From a bacterium (GTDB lineage Bacteria > Electryoneota > Tariuqbacteria > Tariuqbacterales > JADHWD01), in the NCBI GenBank assembly GCA_016783645.1, contig JADHWD010000003.1, positions 1 through 44,796 of the forward strand: a stretch of 44,796 bases of DNA. The letters are read 5' to 3'. A program made the translations under genes and the position numbers. Below, one piece after another: positions 8,430 to 16,100 of the stretch. Every line of letters begins with the position of its first letter. The first letter of the stretch is position 1. Below the pieces are notes generated by a model. That model saw only the letters and a list, made by a program, of their open reading frames with translations. It was not told the DNA's origin and did not search any database.

Positions 8430-8488
8430 CCGCCAGAGCGGCAAAAGGCACAACATCTATCGATGAAGCGCCTTTGCCGATTTCATTC
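8430..8488. repeat. Hairpins between fliC and fliD
   Basis: ccgccagagcgg (8430-8441) and cggcaaaaggc...gcctttgccg (about 8448-8488, with an internal CATCTATCGATG) form stems just after the fliC stop. There is no T run on the minus strand, so this is more likely an mRNA-processing or attenuating structure than a strict terminator. Confidence 0.5.
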
Positions 8489-8513
8489 GCTGAGGGGATT
8501 TAACTATTCAGTA

Positions 8514-9407
8514 CTACCCCAGAACTCCAGCCACTGTGGACGGCAGCATATTCGCCTGCGACATCATGGAGATGCCGGTCTGCATTAATATCTGCGCCCT
8601 GGTGAAGTTCATCATCTCCTCCGCCATATCGGTGTCGCGAATGGTGGATTCCGAAGCGGTGGCGGTCTCCTGGCTGATCTGCAGGTTCAATATAGTGTTC
8701 TGCAGACGCTCGACCATAGAACCGATGAATGTCCGTTCTATGTCCTTGGAATTGATCGCCTCATCGATGGAATCGATAGCAGCTTGAGCTGATGCCGTTG
8801 TACAGACATCAGAACTATCGATACCGAGGGCTGAAGAGGTCATACTGCCCAAGTTCACATAGTAGTAGTCTTCACCGACGGTGTTGTTCTGCCCAATGTG
8901 GAACTTGATACCGTTGTCATTGGTGGTGGAAGCGTTGTTGTAACCGAGCGCCAGGCAGGTGCCTGAAGCTGAGGTACCTGAATAGCTGCCGTCAATCAGG
9001 TTCAAACCGTTGTAGTTGGTGACCTGGGCAATTCTTGTGACTTCCGACTTCAACTGCTGGAACTCAACATTGGCAACCATACGGTCAGTCGATGTCAAAG
9101 CGCCGTTAGACGCCTGAATGGCGATCGCGCGCATCCTGATCAATTTCTCATCGATCACCGATAGCGCGCCTTCAGCTGTCGCCAGCAGGTTGACATTGTA
9201 GTTGGCGTTTCTCTCCGCTTCCACCATACCTGATAACTGAGCGCGGAATCGCTCGGAAATACCAAGACCCGTAGGGTCGTCCCAGGCGTAATTGATACGC
9301 ATTCCTGAAGACAACCTTTGAATCGAGGTATCCATGCTATTCTGCGTCACCCACAGATTACGCTGGGCGGTCAACGCCAACACATTGTGATTAATTCGCA
9401 TACTCAT
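8514..9407 (-). CDS. fliC: Flagellin
   Basis: This is the filament subunit, 297 residues from ATG 9407. The N-terminal D0/D1 helices (MSMRINHNVLALTAQRNL, then RLSSGMRIN and DDPTGLGISERFRAQ) and the C-terminal D1/D0 helices (ISQETATASESTIRDTDMAEE to the end) are well conserved. The middle (about 135-215) is short, so little or no D2/D3 domain exists. Two cysteines (151 and 202) lie in this exposed stretch, which is rich in S/T/N and suits glycosylation. The ORF-track start is a TTG six bases upstream; the ATG is better placed relative to AAGGAGGAATTGGCC. Two sigma-28 promoters lie upstream. Neighbouring glycosyltransferases suggest that this protein is modified. Confidence 0.96.
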   Translation of the reverse strand: MSMRINHNVLALTAQRNLWVTQNSMDTSIQRLSSGMRINYAWDDPTGLGISERFRAQLSGMVEAERNANYNVNLLATAEGALSVIDEKLIRMRAIAIQASNGALTSTDRMVANVEFQQLKSEVTRIAQVTNYNGLNLIDGSYSGTSASGTCLALGYNNASTTNDNGIKFHIGQNNTVGEDYYYVNLGSMTSSALGIDSSDVCTTASAQAAIDSIDEAINSKDIERTFIGSMVERLQNTILNLQISQETATASESTIRDTDMAEEMMNFTRAQILMQTGISMMSQANMLPSTVAGVLG

Positions 9408-9410
9408 GGC

Positions 9411-9560
9411 CAATTCCTCCTTACTGGAATTATTACCCTTATTGCTTAGTTTCGATATTTAGAACAGATAAATTTTTTCCGCTGTTCTTATTATCGGCAA
9501 TCCGAGGGAAAACTTTAGTTCAGGAGGAAAGGGCCGGCCAAGAAGGGTAAGGAGGAATTG
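9411..9560 (-). promoter_or_regulatory. Inverted repeat able to sequester the fliC ribosome site
   Basis: CAATTCCTCCTTAC at 9411-9424 and GTAAGGAGGAATTG at 9547-9560 are perfect 14-bp inverted copies. In the minus-strand transcript the first is the fliC Shine-Dalgarno region and the second its exact complement. A second complement, AGGAGGAAA on the plus strand at 9522-9530, also lies upstream. Both anti-Shine-Dalgarno arms are present only in RNA from the distal promoter; RNA from the proximal promoter begins after them. Confidence 0.65.
9491..9517 (-). promoter_or_regulatory. Proximal sigma-28 promoter of fliC
   Basis: On the minus strand the sequence is TAAA, exactly 15 bases, then GCCGATAA, a full match to the sigma-28 (FliA) consensus. 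It lies about 84 bp upstream of the fliC ATG, so transcription should begin near 9483 and give a leader of roughly 75 nt. Confidence 0.92.
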
Positions 9561-9628
9561 TCTTTTATCTGCGGATTAATCTTCCCGGCTGACCGCCATT
9601 TCCAATATTTTTTCAGGCTTCAATATTA

Positions 9629-9655
9629 TTATCGGCAAGTTGTAAAAGAACTTTA
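9629..9655 (-). promoter_or_regulatory. Distal sigma-28 promoter of fliC
   Basis: A second TAAA-N15-GCCGATAA match lies 138 bp upstream of the first, with AT-rich sequence beyond it (9656-9720) that could act as an UP element. Transcripts would start near 9621 and carry a leader of about 215 nt including the anti-Shine-Dalgarno arms. Confidence 0.88.
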
Positions 9656-9816
9656 ACTATTTTTTAAGTTTTTTCTAAATATTTTTGAATTACTTTTCAA
9701 GTTTTATTAAATCAATCTTTCAGGTATTTTTAACTGATTAGATTACACTAATAATTTTCATTCCGGCTCGTCTAAAATCGGTTAACAGTTAACAACTGAA
9801 AGCTGACAGCTATATT

Positions 9817-11757
9817 TCACGCCACCGCCGTTTCCGGCATCTTGAACGATTCCGACTTGGTAAAATATTCTTTATACCACATCAATACATTCGCCGCCAT
9901 CCACACCTTCAACGCCTTATCTCTATCGTAATTGCCCGAAGCCCATTTCAATAATCCTTCACGGTCGAAAAAGTCCGGCACGCCATCCATCGTCAAATCC
10001 AAGAACAACTGCGACAGCGATTTAGTGAACCATCGATCCAGCGGCACCGGGAAAGAATACTTCTTCCTAAATAAAATATCCGGCGGCACCTTATCCACAA
10101 AACTCCGCTTCAATATATATTTGGTCGTGTCAAGCGTCTCCGAAATCTCCATCGCATTCAGGCGCATACAGATAGATTCATGGAAGGAGGTATTCCAATG
10201 CAGTTTGTATTTATGGGGAATGTACGATACAAAGTGCAGAAGCTCCGGGTCGGTGAAAGGCACCCTCCCCTCCACCGAAGCCGCCATTGTGGTCACATCC
10301 AGCCGGTTGAGCAGGCAGGGCAGATGCACCGTCTCCATCATATATAAATATTTATTGTATAAATCAAGCTCATCGACAGCGTTGAACCGCCGTCTCCAAA
10401 AATCGGCTATCTGGGTGAATTCATGATAATTTTCCAGCACATTCCGGTCGAATATCGAGTTGATATCATTCTGATTGAACCATCGGTAGACCGATAAGAA
10501 ATGGTCAAGTTCGCTGTCGAATGTAGTCTTGCCGTAAAGCCGCATCAAAGCGTTATTCAATAACTTGCGCTGATTCTTGGGCAGATCCATACGGCTGCGG
10601 TAATAATCTATCGGACTCCGGAGTATCACTCCGTATCCGCCGAATAATTCATCCGCCCCTTCTCCCGACAAAACTACCGTTATCCGCTCTTTCAATATCT
10701 TCGACATCAAGTAGAGCGGAACTTCATTGGGAACGGATAAAGGCGCATCCTTGAACCTGATCAATTCTCCCATAGCCTTGAAATAATCATCCTCCTCCAT
10801 TGTGATCTGAGTATGGTCAGTTCCCCAAGCCGCCGCCGCCTGGCCGCTGTATTTGAATTCATTGAATCCCTCTTCCGGGAAACCGATAGCGAAGGTTTTT
10901 AACTGCGAATCCATCTTATCCGCCATCAATCCCACTAATATCGAAGAATCCAATCCGCCGGACAAATACGCTCCCAGCGGCACATCGCTTATCAACTGCC
11001 GGTCCACCGATTTGGTCACCAGTTCCCGCACCCCGTCGATATAATACTGCTCGGTTTTTTCCTCTTTCTCCGATTCCGGCACCACCGGCAGTTTCCAATA
11101 ACAACGCCAATGCAGTTTATCGGGGATAACCGTCATGCAGTAACCGTGCGGCAGATTGTGTATGCCTTTAAATAAAGTTTCATCGCCCATCACCGTCTGA
11201 TAATGCGCCAGATAGAATCCCAAAACTTTCAGGTTGGGCTCTCTTTTTAATCCGGGAAAAAGCAGTAATGATTTGATCTCCGAAGCGAAGATGAAATTAT
11301 CGCCGGCCATAGCGTAATATAGCGGTTTTATGCCGCTCCTATCGCGGGCGAGGAACAGTTTATGTTCCGCGCTGTCCCAGATAGCGAAGGCGAACATGCC
11401 GTTCAATCTTTCGACGCAGTTTTCGCCGTATTCCATATAAGTATGCAGAAGGACTTCCGTATCGCTGCGAGTACGGAATGTATGACCCTTAGTTTCCAAA
11501 TGCCTGCGAAGTTCGCGGTAGTTATATATTTCGCCGTTGAAAGTGATATGAAAGCGGTTAGTCGAATCGCTCATCGGCTGAGCGCCGAATTCTATATCGA
11601 TGATCGCCAGCCGCCGGTGCCCTAATCCGATACCGCCGTCGATATATATCCCCCGCCCATCGGGTCCCCGATGCGCCAGGATATCGGTCATATTATCCAG
11701 GACCGCCCGGTTTATTCTCCCTCCCGCAAGATTGAATATTCCGGCTATTCCGCACAT
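9817..11757 (-). CDS. asnB: Glutamine-hydrolysing asparagine synthetase (AsnB-like)
   Basis: The 646-residue enzyme transfers the amide of glutamine to an AMP-activated carboxylate. It begins MCGIAGIFN, giving the N-terminal nucleophile Cys, with HRGPDG, FNGEIYNYRELR and SDTEVLLH of the class-II glutaminase domain (1-210). The synthetase domain has the PP-loop SGGLDSS near residue 270, SGEGADELFGGY and a VEGRVPFTD segment. All catalytic landmarks are present. It starts two bases after the upstream stop and closes the glycosylation island just before flagellin. Homologues in polysaccharide clusters amidate uronic acid sugars, so a sugar carboxylate rather than aspartate may be the substrate; sequence alone cannot decide. 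Confidence 0.93.
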   Translation of the reverse strand: MCGIAGIFNLAGGRINRAVLDNMTDILAHRGPDGRGIYIDGGIGLGHRRLAIIDIEFGAQPMSDSTNRFHITFNGEIYNYRELRRHLETKGHTFRTRSDTEVLLHTYMEYGENCVERLNGMFAFAIWDSAEHKLFLARDRSGIKPLYYAMAGDNFIFASEIKSLLLFPGLKREPNLKVLGFYLAHYQTVMGDETLFKGIHNLPHGYCMTVIPDKLHWRCYWKLPVVPESEKEEKTEQYYIDGVRELVTKSVDRQLISDVPLGAYLSGGLDSSILVGLMADKMDSQLKTFAIGFPEEGFNEFKYSGQAAAAWGTDHTQITMEEDDYFKAMGELIRFKDAPLSVPNEVPLYLMSKILKERITVVLSGEGADELFGGYGVILRSPIDYYRSRMDLPKNQRKLLNNALMRLYGKTTFDSELDHFLSVYRWFNQNDINSIFDRNVLENYHEFTQIADFWRRRFNAVDELDLYNKYLYMMETVHLPCLLNRLDVTTMAASVEGRVPFTDPELLHFVSYIPHKYKLHWNTSFHESICMRLNAMEISETLDTTKYILKRSFVDKVPPDILFRKKYSFPVPLDRWFTKSLSQLFLDLTMDGVPDFFDREGLLKWASGNYDRDKALKVWMAANVLMWYKEYFTKSESFKMPETAVA

Positions 11758-11759
11758 GA

Positions 11760-12134
11760 TTATCTCTTCTTATCTATAAATATTGACGGCTTCGGCGATT
11801 TGGACGCATATTTTAAGACCGCTTTATGCATCTTCCGCATTTGATTGACAGCTTCCTTCATATCAAACTGCATTCTCCTAATCACAGCTTCCAGCCGGAT
11901 ATCCTGCTCTTTCAACCGGTTAAATATCTCATTCATTAGATCCGCATCCGACGGCGGATCGTCTTTGGTAACTCTCTCCAGTTTTGCGAGGATTCCCCGG
12001 CGCTTCTCTATCAGTCTCTTCACTCCGGCATTTGTATGCTCACGCGGGTCTCCGATAAAATCTTCAGCCGCCTGCAGGATTTCCCGGCATAATTGTATGA
12101 AAGTATTCTCTTTTACGGCGCTGTCCGCAGACAT
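11760..12134 (-). CDS. Small helical protein, possible FliT/FlgN-type chaperone
   Basis: I recognise no firm family. The 124-residue protein is almost all helix and rich in charged residues (LIEKRRGILAKLERV, then IFNRLKEQDIRLEAVIRRMQF and MRKMHKAVLKYA) with a basic tail. The size, helical layout and the KRRGILAKL pattern resemble FliT/FlgN export chaperones. I chose ATG 12134 because it overlaps the previous stop as TAATG and has GGAG upstream; the longer ORF-track start at 12182 lies inside the preceding gene. It lies between glycan enzymes and asnB, two genes from flagellin, so a job with flagellin or the glycan machinery is plausible. Confidence 0.6.
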   Translation of the reverse strand: MSADSAVKENTFIQLCREILQAAEDFIGDPREHTNAGVKRLIEKRRGILAKLERVTKDDPPSDADLMNEIFNRLKEQDIRLEAVIRRMQFDMKEAVNQMRKMHKAVLKYASKSPKPSIFIDKKR

Positions 12135-12757
12135 TAATTCTCCAGGTAAGTCCGCCGGAAAACTGGCAGCATCTGTTCCCACTTCTGCAAAGCCTCTACC
12201 AGCTCATACTCTAAAACATCCGCCAGCCCCACCCAATCCTCTTCCTTCTGAACTTCATACATCTGGTCGAAGATAGGCACCAGCATTTCATCCTGGTAAT
12301 GCTTGATGCTCTTGCCGCCGGAGAACTCTTCCTCAATATCGATATTCAACATCCCTGTCAAAGCGGCGACCGCTTTGACCAGCCATCTCAAGCCGTCGAC
12401 TAATTGGGAATAGTTCTCATTCGCCCGGATATCATCGCCCATGCGGAACATCTCCGCCGTTTCCAAAGCGACTCTCTGCAGAATCAGCAGATGTTCATAA
12501 GTGGAATCTAAGGCGTCATTCGCCAGCTTATAGGGATCGGCGGTCCGCAGTTCCAGCGTCTCCACTTTAGTCAATGGAAAATGATAGAAATCCACCTGCC
12601 CGCCGCCCGATAAACTCTGCTCGTTCACCATGATATTAGTGATGACTTTCCCTTCAGCCTTCATCCGGTCAGACAGCTTCTCCATCACTTCTCCGAAGAT
12701 GGTCTCATCTCCCAGCGTCAATGCCTCGGGACTGCCATCGATTTTGAAATCAAACAT
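12134..12757 (-). CDS. Hypothetical protein of the flagellar glycosylation island
   Basis: This 207-residue protein is not recognised. The first 75 residues look like a beta-rich or ubiquitin-like segment (MFDFKIDGSPEALTLGDET, with VITNIMVNEQ). The rest is helical: ANDALDSTYEHLLILQRVAL, WLVKAVAALTGMLNIDIEEE and LADVLEYELVEALQKWEQML. No signal peptide, membrane segment or catalytic motif is visible. It is coupled to the next gene through a TAATG overlap and has AGAGGT before its ATG. The island helical segments in the two neighbouring GT9 proteins have a similar four-helix look, so it may be a scaffold or adaptor for them; this is speculation. Confidence 0.65.
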   Translation of the reverse strand: MFDFKIDGSPEALTLGDETIFGEVMEKLSDRMKAEGKVITNIMVNEQSLSGGGQVDFYHFPLTKVETLELRTADPYKLANDALDSTYEHLLILQRVALETAEMFRMGDDIRANENYSQLVDGLRWLVKAVAALTGMLNIDIEEEFSGGKSIKHYQDEMLVPIFDQMYEVQKEEDWVGLADVLEYELVEALQKWEQMLPVFRRTYLEN

Positions 12758-12837
12758 GATAACCTCTGATATTAATTTAAAATGTAAAATAGTGAATTAA
12801 AAATGAAAGACTGTAGAACTATAACTTCTAAAGTATA

Positions 12838-12913
12838 TGATGTCGGGATTGAGACAATCCCGACTCCACGCAAAGGAATCAACCGTGGAGGCAGGATTGT
12901 CTCAATCCTGCCT
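12838..12913. repeat. Triple-hairpin repeat (family G)
   Basis: GTCGGGATTGAGACAATCCCGAC, then CTCCACG...CGTGGAG, then GGCAGGATTGTCTCAATCCTGCC, giving three consecutive stems. A second copy at 42760-42833 has the same order and compensated changes in the loops. Confidence 0.85.
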
Positions 12914-12921
12914 TTAATACC

Positions 12922-12987
12922 GTCATTCCGGCTTGTCCGGAATCGATTCCCGACGCGTCCGCTGTACAGCGGACTTGCGGGAATGAC
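12922..12987. repeat. 66-bp palindromic repeat (family A, full copy)
   Basis: This 66-bp copy is the reverse complement of the element at 30016-30081, differing only within one hairpin loop. It shows what the same element looks like outside a gene. Confidence 0.85.
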
Positions 12988-13028
12988 GAGTATTGGGATG
13001 GCCGCCCTTATATATGGACACTATTTAT

Positions 13029-13058
13029 GTGGTGTCGACTGCGGAGAGTCGACACCAC
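13029..13058. repeat. GTGGTGTCGAC palindrome (family B)
   Basis: A stem of GTGGTGTCGACT and AGTCGACACCAC with a short loop. Copies are at 6096-6125, 19047-19074, 19305-19332 and 44680-44707. Confidence 0.85.
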
Positions 13059-13104
13059 ATATTTTTTTCATTCACTATTCTAAATTCTTAATTCTAAATT
13101 TTTC

Positions 13105-16100
13105 CTACATTCTTTCCATCATACGGAAATAGCTTCTCTGCTTCAACTGATTACTGCATTCACCGAATATTTTGCATCCGCCGCATTGGAAATTCCGCAA
13201 ATCGCAGGATTTACATTTTCCGCTGTCAATCATCGCCCTCCGATGCCAGGCGCAGTCCTCGGCGGATAATTTGGAGAACTCTTCGCTGTCCCGCACATTT
13301 TTGGGACCGGTATAATTAAGGTAAGGGCAATTGCCGATTTTACCTTGAGGATTTATCACTATAGTAGTGGCGAGTTCGCAGCCGAAACTTTTACAGCCGG
13401 AACTGAAACGCCCTTTCCTCAGCCATCTCGCTTCAGGATAACGCTTCAATATCCGTCCAACTAACGATTCCTCCTCGTCAATATGACCCTGCTTCAATCT
13501 GCCTTTGGGATTAGCCACTCCTAAAGCGCAGGTTATGCGGTCGGAATCGAAGGAAGCGATGAAACCGCCCAAATTTCTCTCAATATCACCGGCATTCTCC
13601 GGTAGTACAACCATTGTGATCTCAACCGGTACCTTATGCTTCAACAGCAGTCTGACCGCATTCACCGCTCCGGCATGGCTTCCGGCTCCTCTGACAGCGT
13701 CATTGATTTCCGGGGTAATCCCGTCCAGACTCACTTGCGCTGATTCCAGTAAATCACCTAATCTTTCCGCCTTCGCTTCATCAATCAATCCGCCGTTGGT
13801 CAATAATATCAGCCTCAATCCCAAATCCGCCGCTGCTTGCGCTATTTCCAAGAAATGAGGATGGGTCAAGGGTTCGCCGCCGGTGAATGTCACCGTACTG
13901 CCCTGTCCCATCAAACTGAATTTTCGTAACACCTTCTTCCATTCGTCAACGGATAACTCATCGTTCATGCTCTCACCCGCCGAAAAATAACAATGGCGGC
14001 AGGATAGATTGCAATTTCGAGTCAAAAATAACTGAAGGCTGCGGGGATTGCGGTCGATGTCAACCTGCTTGATATCGAAACTTTCGCGGAAGTTATTGCG
14101 GTTCATGATTTCAATCAAACTGCGCAGTTTCATCAAAGCGGTTTCCGGGTCAAGCCGGAACTTCTGCGCAGCGGAAGCCGCCGCTTCGCCCATCGTCGCT
14201 CCTTGAGACATCGACTGCGCCATATTAAAGCCCGCTGTATCGGTTACTATCCAAGCCGCCCGCTCCGGCGCTATCACCAAAGATTTGCCCGGATAATGAT
14301 GAATCGACAGTTCCCGCGGAACATCCAGCTGTTTGGGAAAGTCGATGATCAGCGATTCATGCAGATGATTCGCCGGTTTGAAATCCATAATCCATTCCGG
14401 CTTCCCGCTGTCAGCTTCAGTCTTAACCGACACCTTGAAACCTTTATATGTATAATCCAACTTCATCATAGTATCGATGATATAATCCGCACGATGCCGG
14501 TAAGTATGTCCTTCTAATATCTTCGCCCGCGCTTTTCCCGCCATCGCGGTTCTCAATTCGGGATGTGTCAAATAATATCTTGCCTTCTCCGCCGCTTCTT
14601 CCGGCGAACGATAAACTGCTATATCTTCATTTATATCAAATATCTCTTCCAATGCGCTGCGGTAATCCGTGAGTAGAAATCCTGCGGCGGCGGGGACATC
14701 GAAGGCTCTTTGATTGACTCCCTGCGGCATCTGCAAATGCGTCCAGTTGAAGCAGATATCCGCGCTTGCATAAATTAGAGGAAGTTCATCCGAATACCGC
14801 ACCGGCGGCTTCAAAACCGGCTTCCCGCCGTCGAACAGCTCCTCCCATCCCCCATCGCCGAATATAGTCAAATTCATATCCGCCAGCGGAATTAAATATC
14901 TCATCCGCTCTTCCCGGCTTAACTTGGAAGACCAGCCCGCTAAAAAATTCCGCTTCAATTCGCCGCTGTCCAGTTTCAATTCATCCGCTAAAGAATTTAA
15001 AATCTCCGGGATGACCCTGCCGTCGCTCAATTTCATCCGCCTGATTTCGCTGGTAACCATTTCCGATCTCAATTCAGCCGGTATTCGATTGAAATATTTA
15101 GCGGCTGCGCCTTTGAGGCTGTCAGCCGCATAAGCTAAACGCAGGTTGACACTATCATTCCGGCGGCGGGGATTGAATACCTCCGGGTCCGACGCTAACG
15201 GCAGATAATGAACATTATCGAAACCCTGTCCGCGAAGTATCTCCACATAGTAATTATCCCAGACAAACAGCGCCTGCGAAAGCGATTTCAGCTTTTCCGG
15301 GTCAGGCATCACATAATCGGGGCTGTCAACATAATAGACCGCCGATTTTATCCCCAGCTTCTCCAATTCGCCGATGAGAAATCCTTCACTGTCGAAACCG
15401 AAATGGTTCACGGTGAACAGGAAATCCGGCCGGAAACCGCCGGCAGTGTCCAGCAATTGATAGATGAATCTTTCCGCTTGGGAAGGATCCGCCATCATAT
15501 CCGGCGTCAATCTCACGGTCCTGAATTCCGCAGCTTTATCCGCCAAAGCTTTCAAAATACTGCCGGTCACCAGATAGGGATAATCTACCGCCAGGATTTT
15601 AATCCCCTTTCCCCGCCTTTCATGTGCTGGCAGGCCGGGGGCTTGTCCCCCGGCAAATTTCGCGGGGGGATAAACCCCCCGCCTACCATAACAATTATTT
15701 AAGTATTCCGTCTGGAATAGAGGAGTCAAGGGGGATTTTTCACCGAGATATTTCAAAAATAGCGTTGATGCTTTCCGCAAATTAGAATAAAGTCCCGCCG
15801 TCTTCTCCGCCATAGATTTCAAATCTCCATTGGGAAGAGCTTCCTTACCAAAGTGAAAATCCAGAGTCAACGGCCTTGCTGAATCCTGTTTATAGCCTAT
15901 AGCGGCGATATCGCTGTCAATTTCAGCCAGCGCTCCTCCCGCGGCTTTGACAGCGTCGATATCCAAGGGCTGACAATCAGCCAGTCTCATCAGCTTTTCA
16001 GCTTCGCGCTCTCCCCGTTCAGCCAATTCTATCAAAGAGCGTACCGAGGACACTGCCTCATCTAATTCTAACGCAAATCCCCTGCCATTTATATCATCAT

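Larger units (their letters stand above)
12758..13104. other. Repeat-filled spacer
   Basis: No gene is evident in 347 bp. It holds the family G triple hairpin (12838-12913), a family A copy (12922-12987) and a family B palindrome (13029-13058). No promoter or terminator is recognisable, so read-through from the radical SAM gene into the two small genes is likely. Confidence 0.7.

Noticed and set aside
8448-8488. Rho-independent terminator after fliC
   Set aside because: The stem is imperfect and lacks a T run on the minus strand.
9408-9413. TTG start for flagellin giving MAMSMRIN
   Set aside because: The TTG is too close to AGGAGG; the ATG at 9407 is better spaced and gives the usual N terminus.
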